In this document: positions 16,888 through 24,989 of the stretch, piece by piece
Position numbering within the stretch: the stretch's first letter is position 1
How the letters are laid out: each line of letters starts with the position of its first letter
From: Pseudomonadota bacterium
GTDB lineage: Bacteria; Pseudomonadota; Alphaproteobacteria; GCA-2731375
NCBI GenBank assembly: GCA_027623205.1
Contig: JAQBYC010000026.1
Location: 1 to 47,387, forward strand
Length of the DNA: 47,387 nt
Direction of reading: 5' to 3'
Made by a program: the position numbers and the translations under genes
The notes under the pieces: model-generated
The model's input: only the letters and a program-made list of their open reading frames with translations
What the model was told of the DNA's origin: nothing
The model's database searches: none

Positions 16888-19416
16888 GGCTCCAATCACG
16901 TCCTTCACCCGGCCAGCCAGCTGCTTCAAGGAGAAAGGCTTGGGCAGCAGTTCAAATTCACTGTCGGGATCCAGATTGCGGCGAAACGCTTCCTCGGCAT
17001 AGCCCGAAATGAAGATTACTTTCAGATCGGGACGCTGCTTGCGCACTTCCCGGATCAGGGTGGGGCCGTCCATCTGCGGCATCACTACGTCAGAGACCAG
17101 TAAATCGATATCCCCTTTCTGCTCGTTGAATAGCGCCAGGGCGGACTCACCGCAATCTGCCTCCAACACCGTGTAGCCCTTGTTGCGCAGGGCGCGGGCG
17201 GCGAACATTCGAACCGCTTCCTCATCCTCTACCAACAGAATTATGCCCTTGCCGGTCAGATCCTTGGGCCGCTCGTCGTCGTCTTCATCGCGATTGGTGG
17301 TAGCGACATCCTCCACCGTGGGAATATATCGGGGCAGATATATCGAGAACGTCGTGCCGGCATCGGTATCACTTTCGGGAAAGATGTAGCCCCCGGTCTG
17401 TTTGACGATGCCGAATACCGTCGACAATCCTAGACCGGTGCCCGAACCCGCTCCGGTGCCCGGCAGCTTGGTGGTGAAGAAGGGTTCAAAGATCCGGCCC
17501 ATGTCTTCCTTTTTGATGCCTTTACCCGTGTCCTTGACCTGCACCTTGATATATTCGTCCGGCTTGATCAGGCCGTTACCTAAATTCAGTGACTCCTGCC
17601 ACGATACATTGGCGGTGCTGATTTGCAGTATGCCGCCCCCGGTCATGGCGTCACGGGCATTGACGGCCAGATTGATCACCACCTGTTCGAATTGGCCCTG
17701 ATCGACCTTGACCAGACCGAGGTCGCGGCCATGTTCGATCCGCAGTTCGATATTCTCGCCGATCAGGCGGCGCACCAGATGGGTCAATTCCGCCAGCACA
17801 TCGGTCAACGATAGAACCTTGGGGCGCAGGGTCTGTTGACGGGAAAAGGCCAGCAACTGGCGCACCAGATTGGCCGCCCGGTTGGCGTTTTGCTTTACCT
17901 GCATGATGTCGGGGAATGTTTCGTCACCGGGGCGCGCACGCAGCAACAACAAGTCGCAATGACCGATCATGGCGGTCAGCAAGTTGTTGAAATCATGGGC
18001 CACGCCGCCCGCCAACTGGCCCACCGCCTGCATCTTTTGCGACTGGGCAAATTGCAATTCCAAATTCCTCTGCGAGGTGTTGTCAATCAGATGCAGCAAA
18101 ATGCCGGATACGCCGCCCTTGGCATCCGTCATGCCGGAGGCATAAAGCTCCATCTGCCGCCGCTGCGGACCCGCGAACAAGGCCACCTCCAACGGTCCGC
18201 TGGAAGGCTCGTTGGCCCAGGCCGCCTGCAATTGCCTGGCGACATATTTGCGGTCGTCTTCGTTGACAAAATCGAACAACGAACGCTCGACGGCCGTTTC
18301 CCCCTCCGGCAACAGGGCCGCAAATGTGATATTGGCTTCCAGGATAACCGCCTCGGCGTCCAGCAGCAGCACCGACACCGGGGCATGGTCGAAAAACTCC
18401 CGGAACCGGCGCTCCGCCGTCTGCAGGGCGCTGCGGCGCTCGCGTTCCAAGGACAGGTTGCGCACCACCGAGCGGGTCCGCGCCTCGCCCTTAGCCGCGT
18501 CGCCGACCACCGACTGTGTAACCTGCGCCTGGAAGGTATCACCGTTTCGGGCCTGAAACGTGACGTCCCAATAACGATTGGAATGACCCGCGCCTTCCGT
18601 GTCACCCTGCACCGATCCTTGGCCAGGCAAAAGGATGGCGCTGTCATTGACCACGATACTGCGCAGATCCTGCCCGGCCGCCAACTCGTCCGGTCGGTAG
18701 CCCAGCCAGTTGGCAAGGGTATTGTTGGAAAGGATAAATTGCCCTGCCTGATCCACCGAATAGAAACCGACCGGCGCATTGTCCAGAAAATCCATCAACA
18801 GAGCCTGCTCATTGCGCAGCACTTCGCGCAATTCCTGCCGCGCTGTTGCTTCGGCCAAATACCAGGCCACCTTGTCAGCAGGATTGCCGATGGGATGGAC
18901 CCGTAGTTCCAGACCATGGATTTTCCCGTTCGGCAGCGTCAGCCGAAATTCACCCTGACTGCTGGTGCCGGCCAGGGCATCTGCCTGCAGACGCCCCAGG
19001 GTCTGGGCAACCGCGCCGTCGTCGCCCGCAAGCTGGCCTAGATTGACCTCGAGACCGGCTTCGCCAAAAAACCCCTCCGCCGCCTTGTTCATGTACAAAA
19101 CCCGGCCATCACGGCCCGTAACCATCTGCCCCTCGCCGCTTTGCCCCATCATTTCGGACAATAGATGGACCTGAGCGTCGCGGGCGTCCGGCATCAGGGC
19201 TGCCACCGCCAGGCCGGCGTTGGCCGCCAAAGCCAGCGCCGCAGCGGACAAAATGAAACTGCCATGGATATCGTTCCACACCAGCAGCAGCAAAAGGCAG
19301 GTGGCCCCGGCCGCCACCGCCAGTACCGCCGCGAACCAGCGCAACAAACGCAGGCGCCGGAGTTTGGGCAGGATCGCCTCCTGCTCAGCTTGATGATCGT
19401 TGGTGATGACCGCCAT
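16885..19416 (-). CDS. cckA: Hybrid sensor histidine kinase CckA
   Basis: CckA is the membrane kinase at the head of the CckA-ChpT-CtrA phosphorelay, which controls cell cycle and motility in alphaproteobacteria. The 843-residue protein has two N-terminal membrane segments (about residues 25-75) and PAS domains. The histidine box GGVAHDFNNLLTAMIGH is a CckA hallmark. The ATPase domain follows (VVINLAVNARDAM, GTGLGLSTVFGIVKQTGG), then a C-terminal receiver with phosphoacceptor in LLVSDVVMPQMDG and lysine in LLPKPFS. The ATG at 19416 with AAAGG upstream is preferred over a TTG at 19467. Its TAG stop codon is the terminal triplet of repeat B. Location next to flhB is common in Rhodospirillales. 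Confidence 0.95.
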   Translation of the reverse strand: MAVITNDHQAEQEAILPKLRRLRLLRWFAAVLAVAAGATCLLLLLVWNDIHGSFILSAAALALAANAGLAVAALMPDARDAQVHLLSEMMGQSGEGQMVTGRDGRVLYMNKAAEGFFGEAGLEVNLGQLAGDDGAVAQTLGRLQADALAGTSSQGEFRLTLPNGKIHGLELRVHPIGNPADKVAWYLAEATARQELREVLRNEQALLMDFLDNAPVGFYSVDQAGQFILSNNTLANWLGYRPDELAAGQDLRSIVVNDSAILLPGQGSVQGDTEGAGHSNRYWDVTFQARNGDTFQAQVTQSVVGDAAKGEARTRSVVRNLSLERERRSALQTAERRFREFFDHAPVSVLLLDAEAVILEANITFAALLPEGETAVERSLFDFVNEDDRKYVARQLQAAWANEPSSGPLEVALFAGPQRRQMELYASGMTDAKGGVSGILLHLIDNTSQRNLELQFAQSQKMQAVGQLAGGVAHDFNNLLTAMIGHCDLLLLRARPGDETFPDIMQVKQNANRAANLVRQLLAFSRQQTLRPKVLSLTDVLAELTHLVRRLIGENIELRIEHGRDLGLVKVDQGQFEQVVINLAVNARDAMTGGGILQISTANVSWQESLNLGNGLIKPDEYIKVQVKDTGKGIKKEDMGRIFEPFFTTKLPGTGAGSGTGLGLSTVFGIVKQTGGYIFPESDTDAGTTFSIYLPRYIPTVEDVATTNRDEDDDERPKDLTGKGIILLVEDEEAVRMFAARALRNKGYTVLEADCGESALALFNEQKGDIDLLVSDVVMPQMDGPTLIREVRKQRPDLKVIFISGYAEEAFRRNLDPDSEFELLPKPFSLKQLAGRVKDVIGA

Positions 19417-19551
19417 TTGCCTTTGTCTGCCTTGCCAGTGCTTTATGGTTAACAAGCTTACGTCCAATTAACGTCGAGGCCAACCTGGTGACCTGGAATG
19501 AAGCGTACCGCAAAGCCATGCCGACATTTCGGCGACCTTGTGGGGGGGGCA

Positions 19552-20655
19552 TCAGCGACCGCCGCGCCCGGCCGCAGCGGAGCGCCGGGCCAGTTTACCC
19601 TGCAAACGCATGACGTAGCCGATAACTTCGGCCACTGCCTTGAAGAATTCAGTAGGAATTTCCCGGTCCAGTTCCGCTGCCGCGAACAGGCCACGGGCAA
19701 GGGGCGGGTTTTCCACTATGGGGACATTGTTTTCCTTCGCCACTTCACGAATGCGCAGGGCGATATTGTCCTGGCCCATGGCGACCACCTTGGGCGCCGC
19801 CATGACCTCGGCATCGTATTTCAGGGCTACGGCAAAATGGGTCGGGTTGGTGACCACGACGTCCGCATCGGGCACCGCCGCCATCATGCGGGTGCGCGCC
19901 CGCTCACCGCGCAACTGTCTGATCTTGGCCTTGACGTGTGGATCGCCTTCGGATTGTTTGCTTTCGTCTTTCAGATCCTTGACGCTCATGCGCAGGTTCT
20001 CGAACCAATCATGGCGCTGATAAAAAGTGTCGGCGATTGCCACCACGGCCATTATTGATAGAACCGCGATCGCTATTTTCAAGGCTTCGTGCCGGATGAA
20101 GGCCCCGACAGAGGACAAATCCATGGTCGGCACATGACGCAAATCGGCCATATCCGGCCAAACGATGCCGACCACGAGCCCACCTATGACAACGATCTTG
20201 GCCGTTGCCTTGAGCAGATCAATCGCGCCCTTGGTTCCGAATATCTTTTTCGCCCCCTTTAAAGGTGAAAGCTTGGAAAGTTCCGGCACCATCTTGTGGG
20301 CCGAAAATACCAGCCGATGCTGCAACAAATTGCCGACCAGGGCGGCCGCCACCAGGATCAGCAATGGTATGGCCAGAAATCCCACGACCTTGAAACCCAG
20401 GGATTCCGCCAGTCGAATCAATTGCCCAGCGTCAGTGGAGATCGCATGGGGTGCGGCCAGAAACTGGGTGAAATTATTGATCACGCCGTCGGCGATATCA
20501 CCCGTGAACAGACCAAGCACCGCCGTGGCGCCCGCCAGCATGAACCAATGGTTTACTTCCTGGCTTTTCGGCACCGTGCCTTTCTTGAAAGCGTCGTCGA
20601 TGCGCTTCGTCGTTGGCTCTTCTGTTTTCTCGGATTTATCCTGATCGTCGGACAT
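19552..20655 (-). CDS. flhB: Flagellar export gate protein FlhB
   Basis: FlhB is the inner-membrane substrate-specificity switch of the flagellar type III export apparatus. The 367-residue protein starts with the typical EKTEEPTTKRIDDAFKKG cytoplasmic segment and has four membrane helices. It then has a cytoplasmic domain with the self-cleavage motif NPTH at residues 270-273, in the usual VVVTNPTHFAVALKY context. It starts three bases after the fliR stop codon and so belongs to the flgB-flgC-fliE-fliQ-fliR-flhB run. All key residues are present. Confidence 0.98.
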   Translation of the reverse strand: MSDDQDKSEKTEEPTTKRIDDAFKKGTVPKSQEVNHWFMLAGATAVLGLFTGDIADGVINNFTQFLAAPHAISTDAGQLIRLAESLGFKVVGFLAIPLLILVAAALVGNLLQHRLVFSAHKMVPELSKLSPLKGAKKIFGTKGAIDLLKATAKIVVIGGLVVGIVWPDMADLRHVPTMDLSSVGAFIRHEALKIAIAVLSIMAVVAIADTFYQRHDWFENLRMSVKDLKDESKQSEGDPHVKAKIRQLRGERARTRMMAAVPDADVVVTNPTHFAVALKYDAEVMAAPKVVAMGQDNIALRIREVAKENNVPIVENPPLARGLFAAAELDREIPTEFFKAVAEVIGYVMRLQGKLARRSAAAGRGGR

Positions 20656-20658
20656 GAC

Positions 20659-21423
20659 CTATGGTCCCGCCGTAAGAAGCACGATGTTTTCCTCGAAGTA
20701 GTGCAGGAAAACCATCAAGGATGACGACAACACAAACATCATCATCAGAAACGCCATCATCATCTGCGCCGGCACGGCAATGAAAAACAGCTGCACCTGG
20801 GGGATCAGGCGCTGCAGGACACCCAGGCCGATATAGAAAATCAGGCCATAAACGATAAATGGCGAGGCCATTTTCAAACCGACGTTGAATGACGACGACA
20901 CCAAATGCATCACCAGTTGGGTGAAATCGGCAATAGGTGGCGCCTGTCCAGCCGGAAACATCAAATAGCTGTCGCGAATGCCCACAAACAGCAACATGTG
21001 CAGGCCGGATACAAAAATCAGCACCACGCCGGTGATTGTCATCAAGGCGCTCACAACGGCGCCCTGAGTGCCCTGGTTGGGATCAACGGTCTGGGCGAAC
21101 GCCAGGCTGCTTTGAAAGGCTATGACGACGCCGGCAATATGCAGGCTGGAGACCAAAAGCCGCGAGGCGCCGCCAAAGAATATACCGATGATGACTTCCC
21201 CGGCGATCAGAATGAACAGACCCAGGGGCGAGGACGGCATTGCCGGCAATTCGCCCCGGACCAGGGGATACATCACCAGGGTAAGGGCCAGCGCCAGGGC
21301 AAGGCGAATGCGGGCGAAGACATAGTTGTCGCCAATCCCAGGCAGCAACATCACCGCCGATCCGATGCGCGAAAAAACCAGGATGAACGCGAATATCTCC
21401 GCTGGCAGAACTTGCCCCAACAT
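20659..21423 (-). CDS. fliR: Flagellar export gate protein FliR
   Basis: FliR is a polytopic core component of the export gate that assembles with FliP and FliQ. The 254-residue sequence is strongly hydrophobic with about six membrane segments. Recognisable blocks are FAFILVFSRIGSAVMLLPGIG at the N-terminus, FQSSLAFAQTVDPNQGTQ in the middle and FFIAVPAQMMMAFLMMMF near the end. It is immediately followed by flhB. Upstream, fliQ normally lies very close or overlaps, but here about 250 bases with a repeat element intervene. Confidence 0.97.
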   Translation of the reverse strand: MLGQVLPAEIFAFILVFSRIGSAVMLLPGIGDNYVFARIRLALALALTLVMYPLVRGELPAMPSSPLGLFILIAGEVIIGIFFGGASRLLVSSLHIAGVVIAFQSSLAFAQTVDPNQGTQGAVVSALMTITGVVLIFVSGLHMLLFVGIRDSYLMFPAGQAPPIADFTQLVMHLVSSSFNVGLKMASPFIVYGLIFYIGLGVLQRLIPQVQLFFIAVPAQMMMAFLMMMFVLSSSLMVFLHYFEENIVLLTAGP

Positions 21424-21594
21424 CGCCGCCGCCTAGTACTTACGACCAGGACAGCATGCCCCGTCAGCGCGCCTGGCCGGGCCTTTCAGGCCGGCGGCAT
21501 CGTACGCCGCCCTCACCGCGAAAGAGACCTGCAAGACCGTCATAGGAACCTTCCTGTCCTGACAATGAGCGCTGGCGCAGACTTCACCCAAAGC

Positions 21595-21675
21595 CGCTCC
21601 GACTCTTTAAGATCGAGCCCTTGAACCAATTGCTTGGATCGCGTCGGCGACTCCAATCAATCGAACACCGCCCTA
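21595..21675 (-). repeat. TAG...CTA intergenic repeat, copy C (partial)
   Basis: About 80 bases align with the other copies in the orientation of A and G, covering CGACTCTTTAAGATCGAG through the GC-hairpin region to the end GCCCTA at 21670-21675. The CATG-hairpin end is missing or replaced. The terminal CTA is the minus-strand TAG stop codon of fliQ. The copy sits inside the fliQ-fliR gap, together with about 170 bases of sequence I cannot explain (21424-21594). Confidence 0.7.
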
Positions 21676-21939
21676 GGATAAACCGACGATGCGCTGGGCG
21701 ATCCGATCCATGAAAGAGGTCAAATTTTGCAGCATGAAGGGCATGAAAACCAGCAGCGCCAAAAATATGGCGAAAATCTTCGGCACGAACACCAGGGTCA
21801 TTTCCTGGATCGACGTCAGGGCCTGAACCAAGGCTATGATCAGACCAACCACCAGGCCAACCCCCATGATGGGCGATGAGACCAGCAGCAAGGTGAAAAT
21901 TGCGTCGCGCGCAATATCTAGGACCTCCGGCACACCCAT
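21673..21939 (-). CDS. fliQ: Flagellar export gate protein FliQ
   Basis: FliQ is a small two-helix membrane protein of the export gate. The 88-residue product has the usual VLDIARDAIFTLLLVSSPIM start, the GLVVGLIIALVQALTSIQEMTLVFVPK central block and a hydrophobic C-terminal half. The length is normal. The stop codon TAG is supplied by the end of repeat copy C, directly after a normal C-terminus (RIVGLS). It follows fliE with a 20-base gap. Confidence 0.97.
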   Translation of the reverse strand: MGVPEVLDIARDAIFTLLLVSSPIMGVGLVVGLIIALVQALTSIQEMTLVFVPKIFAIFLALLVFMPFMLQNLTSFMDRIAQRIVGLS

Positions 21940-21959
21940 GTTTAATCCTTCGAACCGCC

Positions 21960-22280
21960 CTAAATGGGCATGCGCAGAATATCCTGATAGGCCTGGACGA
22001 CCCGGTCGCGCACCGCGACCACGGATTCCAAAGCCATCTCGGCGTTCGAGATCGCCGTCACCACATCGGTGATGTTGGCCCGTTGCGCGGCGGCCTGAAG
22101 GCTCACTGTCTCGGCCCCCTTGACCGCAGCCGTCGTGTCGGCGAGGGTATCGCGCAGCATATCGGCAAAGCCTGATCCGGCTTCCGCGCCCTGCTGTGGC
22201 GCCGCCGCGCCGCCGCTGTCCATGGTCCGTTTCAGCGCTTCAACATAAGCGATCGAGGCATTCAAGACCTTGGCATCCAT
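21960..22280 (-). CDS. fliE: Flagellar hook-basal body complex protein FliE
   Basis: FliE links the MS ring and export gate to the proximal rod. The C-terminal half has the hallmark pattern SLQAAAQRANITDVVTAISNAEMALESVVAVRDRVVQAYQDILRMPI. The protein is 106 residues from the ATG at 22280, which has an AAGGAG sequence in good position. An in-frame start nine codons upstream is possible but lacks one. It lies between flgC and fliQ in the rod/export operon. Confidence 0.95.
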   Translation of the reverse strand: MDAKVLNASIAYVEALKRTMDSGGAAAPQQGAEAGSGFADMLRDTLADTTAAVKGAETVSLQAAAQRANITDVVTAISNAEMALESVVAVRDRVVQAYQDILRMPI

Positions 22281-22357
22281 TCCCTGGTTCTCCTTTGGCT
22301 CCGGCACGGGTTGTTCCGGCCGGACGCGTCGTCAATCGGCGCCATGGTGGGCGCAGT

Positions 22358-22765
22358 CTATTTCAGCATATCGATGGTGCGCATCATCATGCGCTTGACC
22401 GCCTCGATCACCTTGATGTTGGCCTTGTAGCTGCGTTGCGCTTCACGCATATCCATCATCTCAATCATCGCGTTGACGTTGGGGATTTTCACATAGCCCT
22501 CGCGGTCGGCGCCGGGATGGCCAGGCTCAAAGCGCTTGGTAAATTCCGTTTTGTCCTTGGTAATATTATCAACGGCAACTACATAGACGCCCAGTTTCTG
22601 GTCCAATTCGTTCTTGAAACTGATTATCTTGCGCCGGTAGGGGTCCTGATCCGGCGCCAAAGGCTTGGTCGATGCGTTCGCGATATTTTCCGCGACAACG
22701 CGCATACGTACGCCTTGCACGCGCAGGCCGGCGGCGGCAATCTGTATCGTCTTGTCAAAGTCCAT
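22358..22765 (-). CDS. flgC: Flagellar proximal rod protein FlgC
   Basis: FlgC is a proximal rod subunit. The 135-residue protein has the N-terminal rod motif GLRVQGVRMRVVAENIANASTK, the YRRKIISF segment, the KIPNVNAMIEMMDMREAQRSYKANI signature and a C-terminal coiled-coil helix (VIEAVKRMMMRTIDMLK). The FlgC-type ANASTKP is typical. It lies between flgB and fliE. Confidence 0.97.
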   Translation of the reverse strand: MDFDKTIQIAAAGLRVQGVRMRVVAENIANASTKPLAPDQDPYRRKIISFKNELDQKLGVYVVAVDNITKDKTEFTKRFEPGHPGADREGYVKIPNVNAMIEMMDMREAQRSYKANIKVIEAVKRMMMRTIDMLK

Positions 22766-22818
22766 ATGCCGGCCACTCCCAAACTAAGCCATTGCCAAAC
22801 GCCGCTGACATCTGTCCA

Positions 22819-23286
22819 TCACCCGCGCGAAGGGCGGCTGAGGGCGATCCGCATCAGGTCCATGCCCTTGCGGTACAGATTGGACATCAACTCGTGGTCA
22901 GCCACGGATTGCGAAACCTTCATCATCTCGGTTTCCAAGCTCACGCTGTTGCCGGACTTGTCGGCCGCCTCGTCGAGTTTCAGAATCTTGAACTTGGTGG
23001 CGTCGGCATTCGCCACGCCTTGAATATGCCTGCCGGCCGTTCTTGCCATGGCGACAGGGGCCGCGCTTTTACGTAGCAGATCGCGAAAGTCCGGTTCCGC
23101 GAGGTCCTTGGCCAGGAAACCCGACGTGTTGGCGTTGGCGACATTCTCGGCCAATAGCCGCTGACGCTCGTTCAGCCAGCTCATGCGTGTATTCAACGCC
23201 TGGAAGTAACTCATCGTACTCAGTGTCATGGCACCTTGGTCCTTGCCGCCAACGGCATCCGCGCCGCCTTTCGGTGGGTCCGCCAT
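22819..23286 (-). CDS. flgB: Flagellar proximal rod protein FlgB
   Basis: FlgB is a proximal rod subunit. The signature MSWLNERQRLLAENVANANTSGF and the C-terminal helix ending MSNLYRKGMDLMRIALSR are clear. Two starts are possible: 23286, with GGAG five bases ahead, and an internal ATG at 23229 with AAGGTG ahead. FlgB homologues usually begin close to the second site, so the first 19 residues (Gly/Asp/Lys-rich) are either a short extension or not translated. The gene is divergent from the plus-strand operon starting at 23496, sharing about 210 bases of promoter region. Confidence 0.95.
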   Translation of the reverse strand: MADPPKGGADAVGGKDQGAMTLSTMSYFQALNTRMSWLNERQRLLAENVANANTSGFLAKDLAEPDFRDLLRKSAAPVAMARTAGRHIQGVANADATKFKILKLDEAADKSGNSVSLETEMMKVSQSVADHELMSNLYRKGMDLMRIALSRPSRG

Positions 23287-23495
23287 ATTCGCTCCATAGC
23301 CTTTAATAAAGCCTTAACCGCAAACCGGGCCAGGCAACCCTGGAATGGCGCCGCCCGTCCAATCCCGACAGCCATTTAATCTTTGTTAAGCATAAAGCGC
23401 GATAACAAGGTCAGGTCCGGAAGGCGAAGACGCCATCAGCGCCAGGGTAAAGTCTGGCAAAAAAACCGAGCAATATTGGGAAACGACATACTGAA

Positions 23496-23804
23496 ATGGC
23501 CAGCGCACCGCAACCGGACCAGGAATTGAACCGCATTCGCACCGCCATCATCGCGGCCCGCGAGAAGCTCAACCGCGAGGCCAGCTTCGATGTGGCGCCC
23601 GTGACCAGCGCCCTGGAAGGCTTGTGCGAACAAATCGCCGCCCTGCCCATGGATATCGCCCGCAGCCATGCGCCCGGCCTGCGATCAACCCTGCAACTGC
23701 TGGAGGCCCTGCAAAACGACATCACCAGCGCCCATGACGAATTGCAGCAGCGGATGGATAAATTGGACGGCCCCGGGATGACCGGCGACGAAGGTATCGG
23801 TTGA
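23496..23804 (+). CDS. Small helical protein in the fliO-fliP operon, unknown function
   Basis: This 102-residue soluble protein is predicted to be almost entirely helical (ELNRIRTAIIAAREKLNRE, VTSALEGLCEQIAAL, LRSTLQLLEALQNDITSAHDELQQRMDKLDG), with heptad-like spacing. No membrane segment or signal peptide is seen. Its stop codon overlaps the ATG of fliO (TGATG), so it is translationally coupled to export-gate genes. I do not recognise the family. A FliT- or FlgN-like chaperone or a cytoplasmic export accessory is possible from its size and helical character, but this is inference. Confidence 0.8.
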   Translation: MASAPQPDQELNRIRTAIIAAREKLNREASFDVAPVTSALEGLCEQIAALPMDIARSHAPGLRSTLQLLEALQNDITSAHDELQQRMDKLDGPGMTGDEGIG

Positions 23805-24088
23805 TGGAATGGGCAAGCTATCTGCGTTTTGTCCTGGCCCTGCTGGTTGTCCTGGGCTTGATCGGCGGCTTTGCCTTTCTCGCCCGGCGCTGGGGCCTGG
23901 GGGGCATCCAGACCGGCAAACGCGACCGTTCCGAGCGGCTGGAAGTAATCGAGGCGCTCAGCGTCGATCCCCGGCGGCGCCTGGTGTTGATCCGCCGCGA
24001 TGACCGCGAACATTTGCTTTTACTGGGACAGGATAGCGAGCGGGTGATTGAAACGGGCATTACGCCGGTTGGCGGTCCCCGGCCATGA
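23804..24088 (+). CDS. fliO: Flagellar biosynthesis protein FliO
   Basis: FliO is a single-pass membrane protein that helps assemble the FliP ring. The 94-residue product has one N-terminal membrane helix (YLRFVLALLVVLGLIGGFAFLA). A conserved cytoplasmic domain follows with the motif RLEVIEALSVDPRRRLVLIRRDDREHLLLLG, the FliO signature. The ATG at 23804 overlaps the preceding stop codon. The 3' end overlaps the fliP start by four bases. Confidence 0.92.
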   Translation: MEWASYLRFVLALLVVLGLIGGFAFLARRWGLGGIQTGKRDRSERLEVIEALSVDPRRRLVLIRRDDREHLLLLGQDSERVIETGITPVGGPRP

Positions 24089-24873
24089 AAGCCAGCGCCC
24101 AACCGGACGACAGGGCCGCAACCGCTGGAATGACGATCCGCATCAGCCGCGCGGCGCCACCGACCCTGCTGGCCGCCGTGGTCCTGTTCCTGCCTTCGGT
24201 GGTCATGGCCCAGTCCCTGAATCTGGATCTGGGCGGCGACGGACAGCTCAGCGCCCGGGTCATACAGTTTATCGCCCTGTTAACGGTGCTCAGCCTGGCG
24301 CCTTCAATCCTGGTCATGATCACCTCCTTCACCAGAATTGTCATTGTTCTGTCGCTGTTGCGCAGTGCCCTGGGCGTGCAGCAGACACCACCCAACACGG
24401 TGCTGATCAGCCTGGCCATGTTCCTGACCTTTTTCATCATGTCCCCCGTATTCGAGAAGTCCTACGAAACCGGCATCGCCCCCCTGATCAACCAGGAAAT
24501 AGACGAGTTCGAAGCCTTTGACCGCGCCATAAAACCCTTCCGCGGCTTCATGATCCAGCATGTCCGGGAAAAGGATCTGACCGTGTTCATCAAGATGACG
24601 AAATATCCCATCCCCGACGATGTTGCCGACACGCCGTTGCAGGTTCTGGTTCCCGCCTTCATCGTCAGCGAACTGCGCCGGGCCTTTGAAATCGGCTTCC
24701 TGATATTCATTCCCTTTATCGTCATCGACATGGTGGTAGCCAGTGTGCTGATGTCCATGGGCATGATGATGCTGCCGCCGATCATGATCGCCCTGCCTTT
24801 CAAATTGATCTTTTTCGTTCTGGTCGACGGCTGGTCTCTTATTGCCTCCAGCCTGGTGAAAAGCTTCGGCTGA
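24085..24873 (+). CDS. fliP: Flagellar export gate protein FliP
   Basis: FliP forms the core pore of the flagellar export gate. The 262-residue protein has a cleavable signal peptide (LLAAVVLFLPSVVMAQS), then the family blocks MITSFTRIVIVLSLLRSALG, QTPPNTVLISLAMFLTFFIM and LQVLVPAFIVSELRRAFEIG. It ends with MGMMMLPPIMIALPFKLIFFVLVDGW. The N-terminus before the signal peptide is somewhat long, and a start at the ATG at 24130 (MTIRISRAAP) is also possible. Repeat copy D lies ten bases after the stop codon. Confidence 0.97.
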   Translation: MKASAQPDDRAATAGMTIRISRAAPPTLLAAVVLFLPSVVMAQSLNLDLGGDGQLSARVIQFIALLTVLSLAPSILVMITSFTRIVIVLSLLRSALGVQQTPPNTVLISLAMFLTFFIMSPVFEKSYETGIAPLINQEIDEFEAFDRAIKPFRGFMIQHVREKDLTVFIKMTKYPIPDDVADTPLQVLVPAFIVSELRRAFEIGFLIFIPFIVIDMVVASVLMSMGMMMLPPIMIALPFKLIFFVLVDGWSLIASSLVKSFG

Positions 24874-24882
24874 AACGACCGG

Positions 24883-24989
24883 TAGCAGGGCATTTTTCAA
24901 TTAATATAGAGTTGCCATCGCGACTTAAGTGATTGGTGCAAATTCTCTACTCTTAAGAGTCTGAGCATGATTTAAAGAAACATGCACTA
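24883..24989 (+). repeat. TAG...CTA intergenic repeat, copy D (full length)
   Basis: This 107-bp copy begins TAGCAGGGCATTTTTCAATT and ends CATGCACTA. The GC hairpin arms are GAGTTGC and GCGACTT (with G-U pairs), and the terminal hairpin is near 24964-24984. It fills almost the whole gap between convergent fliP and the MFS gene. Its terminal CTA is the TAG stop codon of the MFS gene on the minus strand. Confidence 0.82.

Noticed and set aside
23455-23475. TGGCAAAAAAACCGAGCA upstream of the small gene in the fliO operon as a sigma-54 promoter
   Set aside because: The GG and GC pairs are 12 bases apart instead of 10, which is not tolerated by sigma-54.
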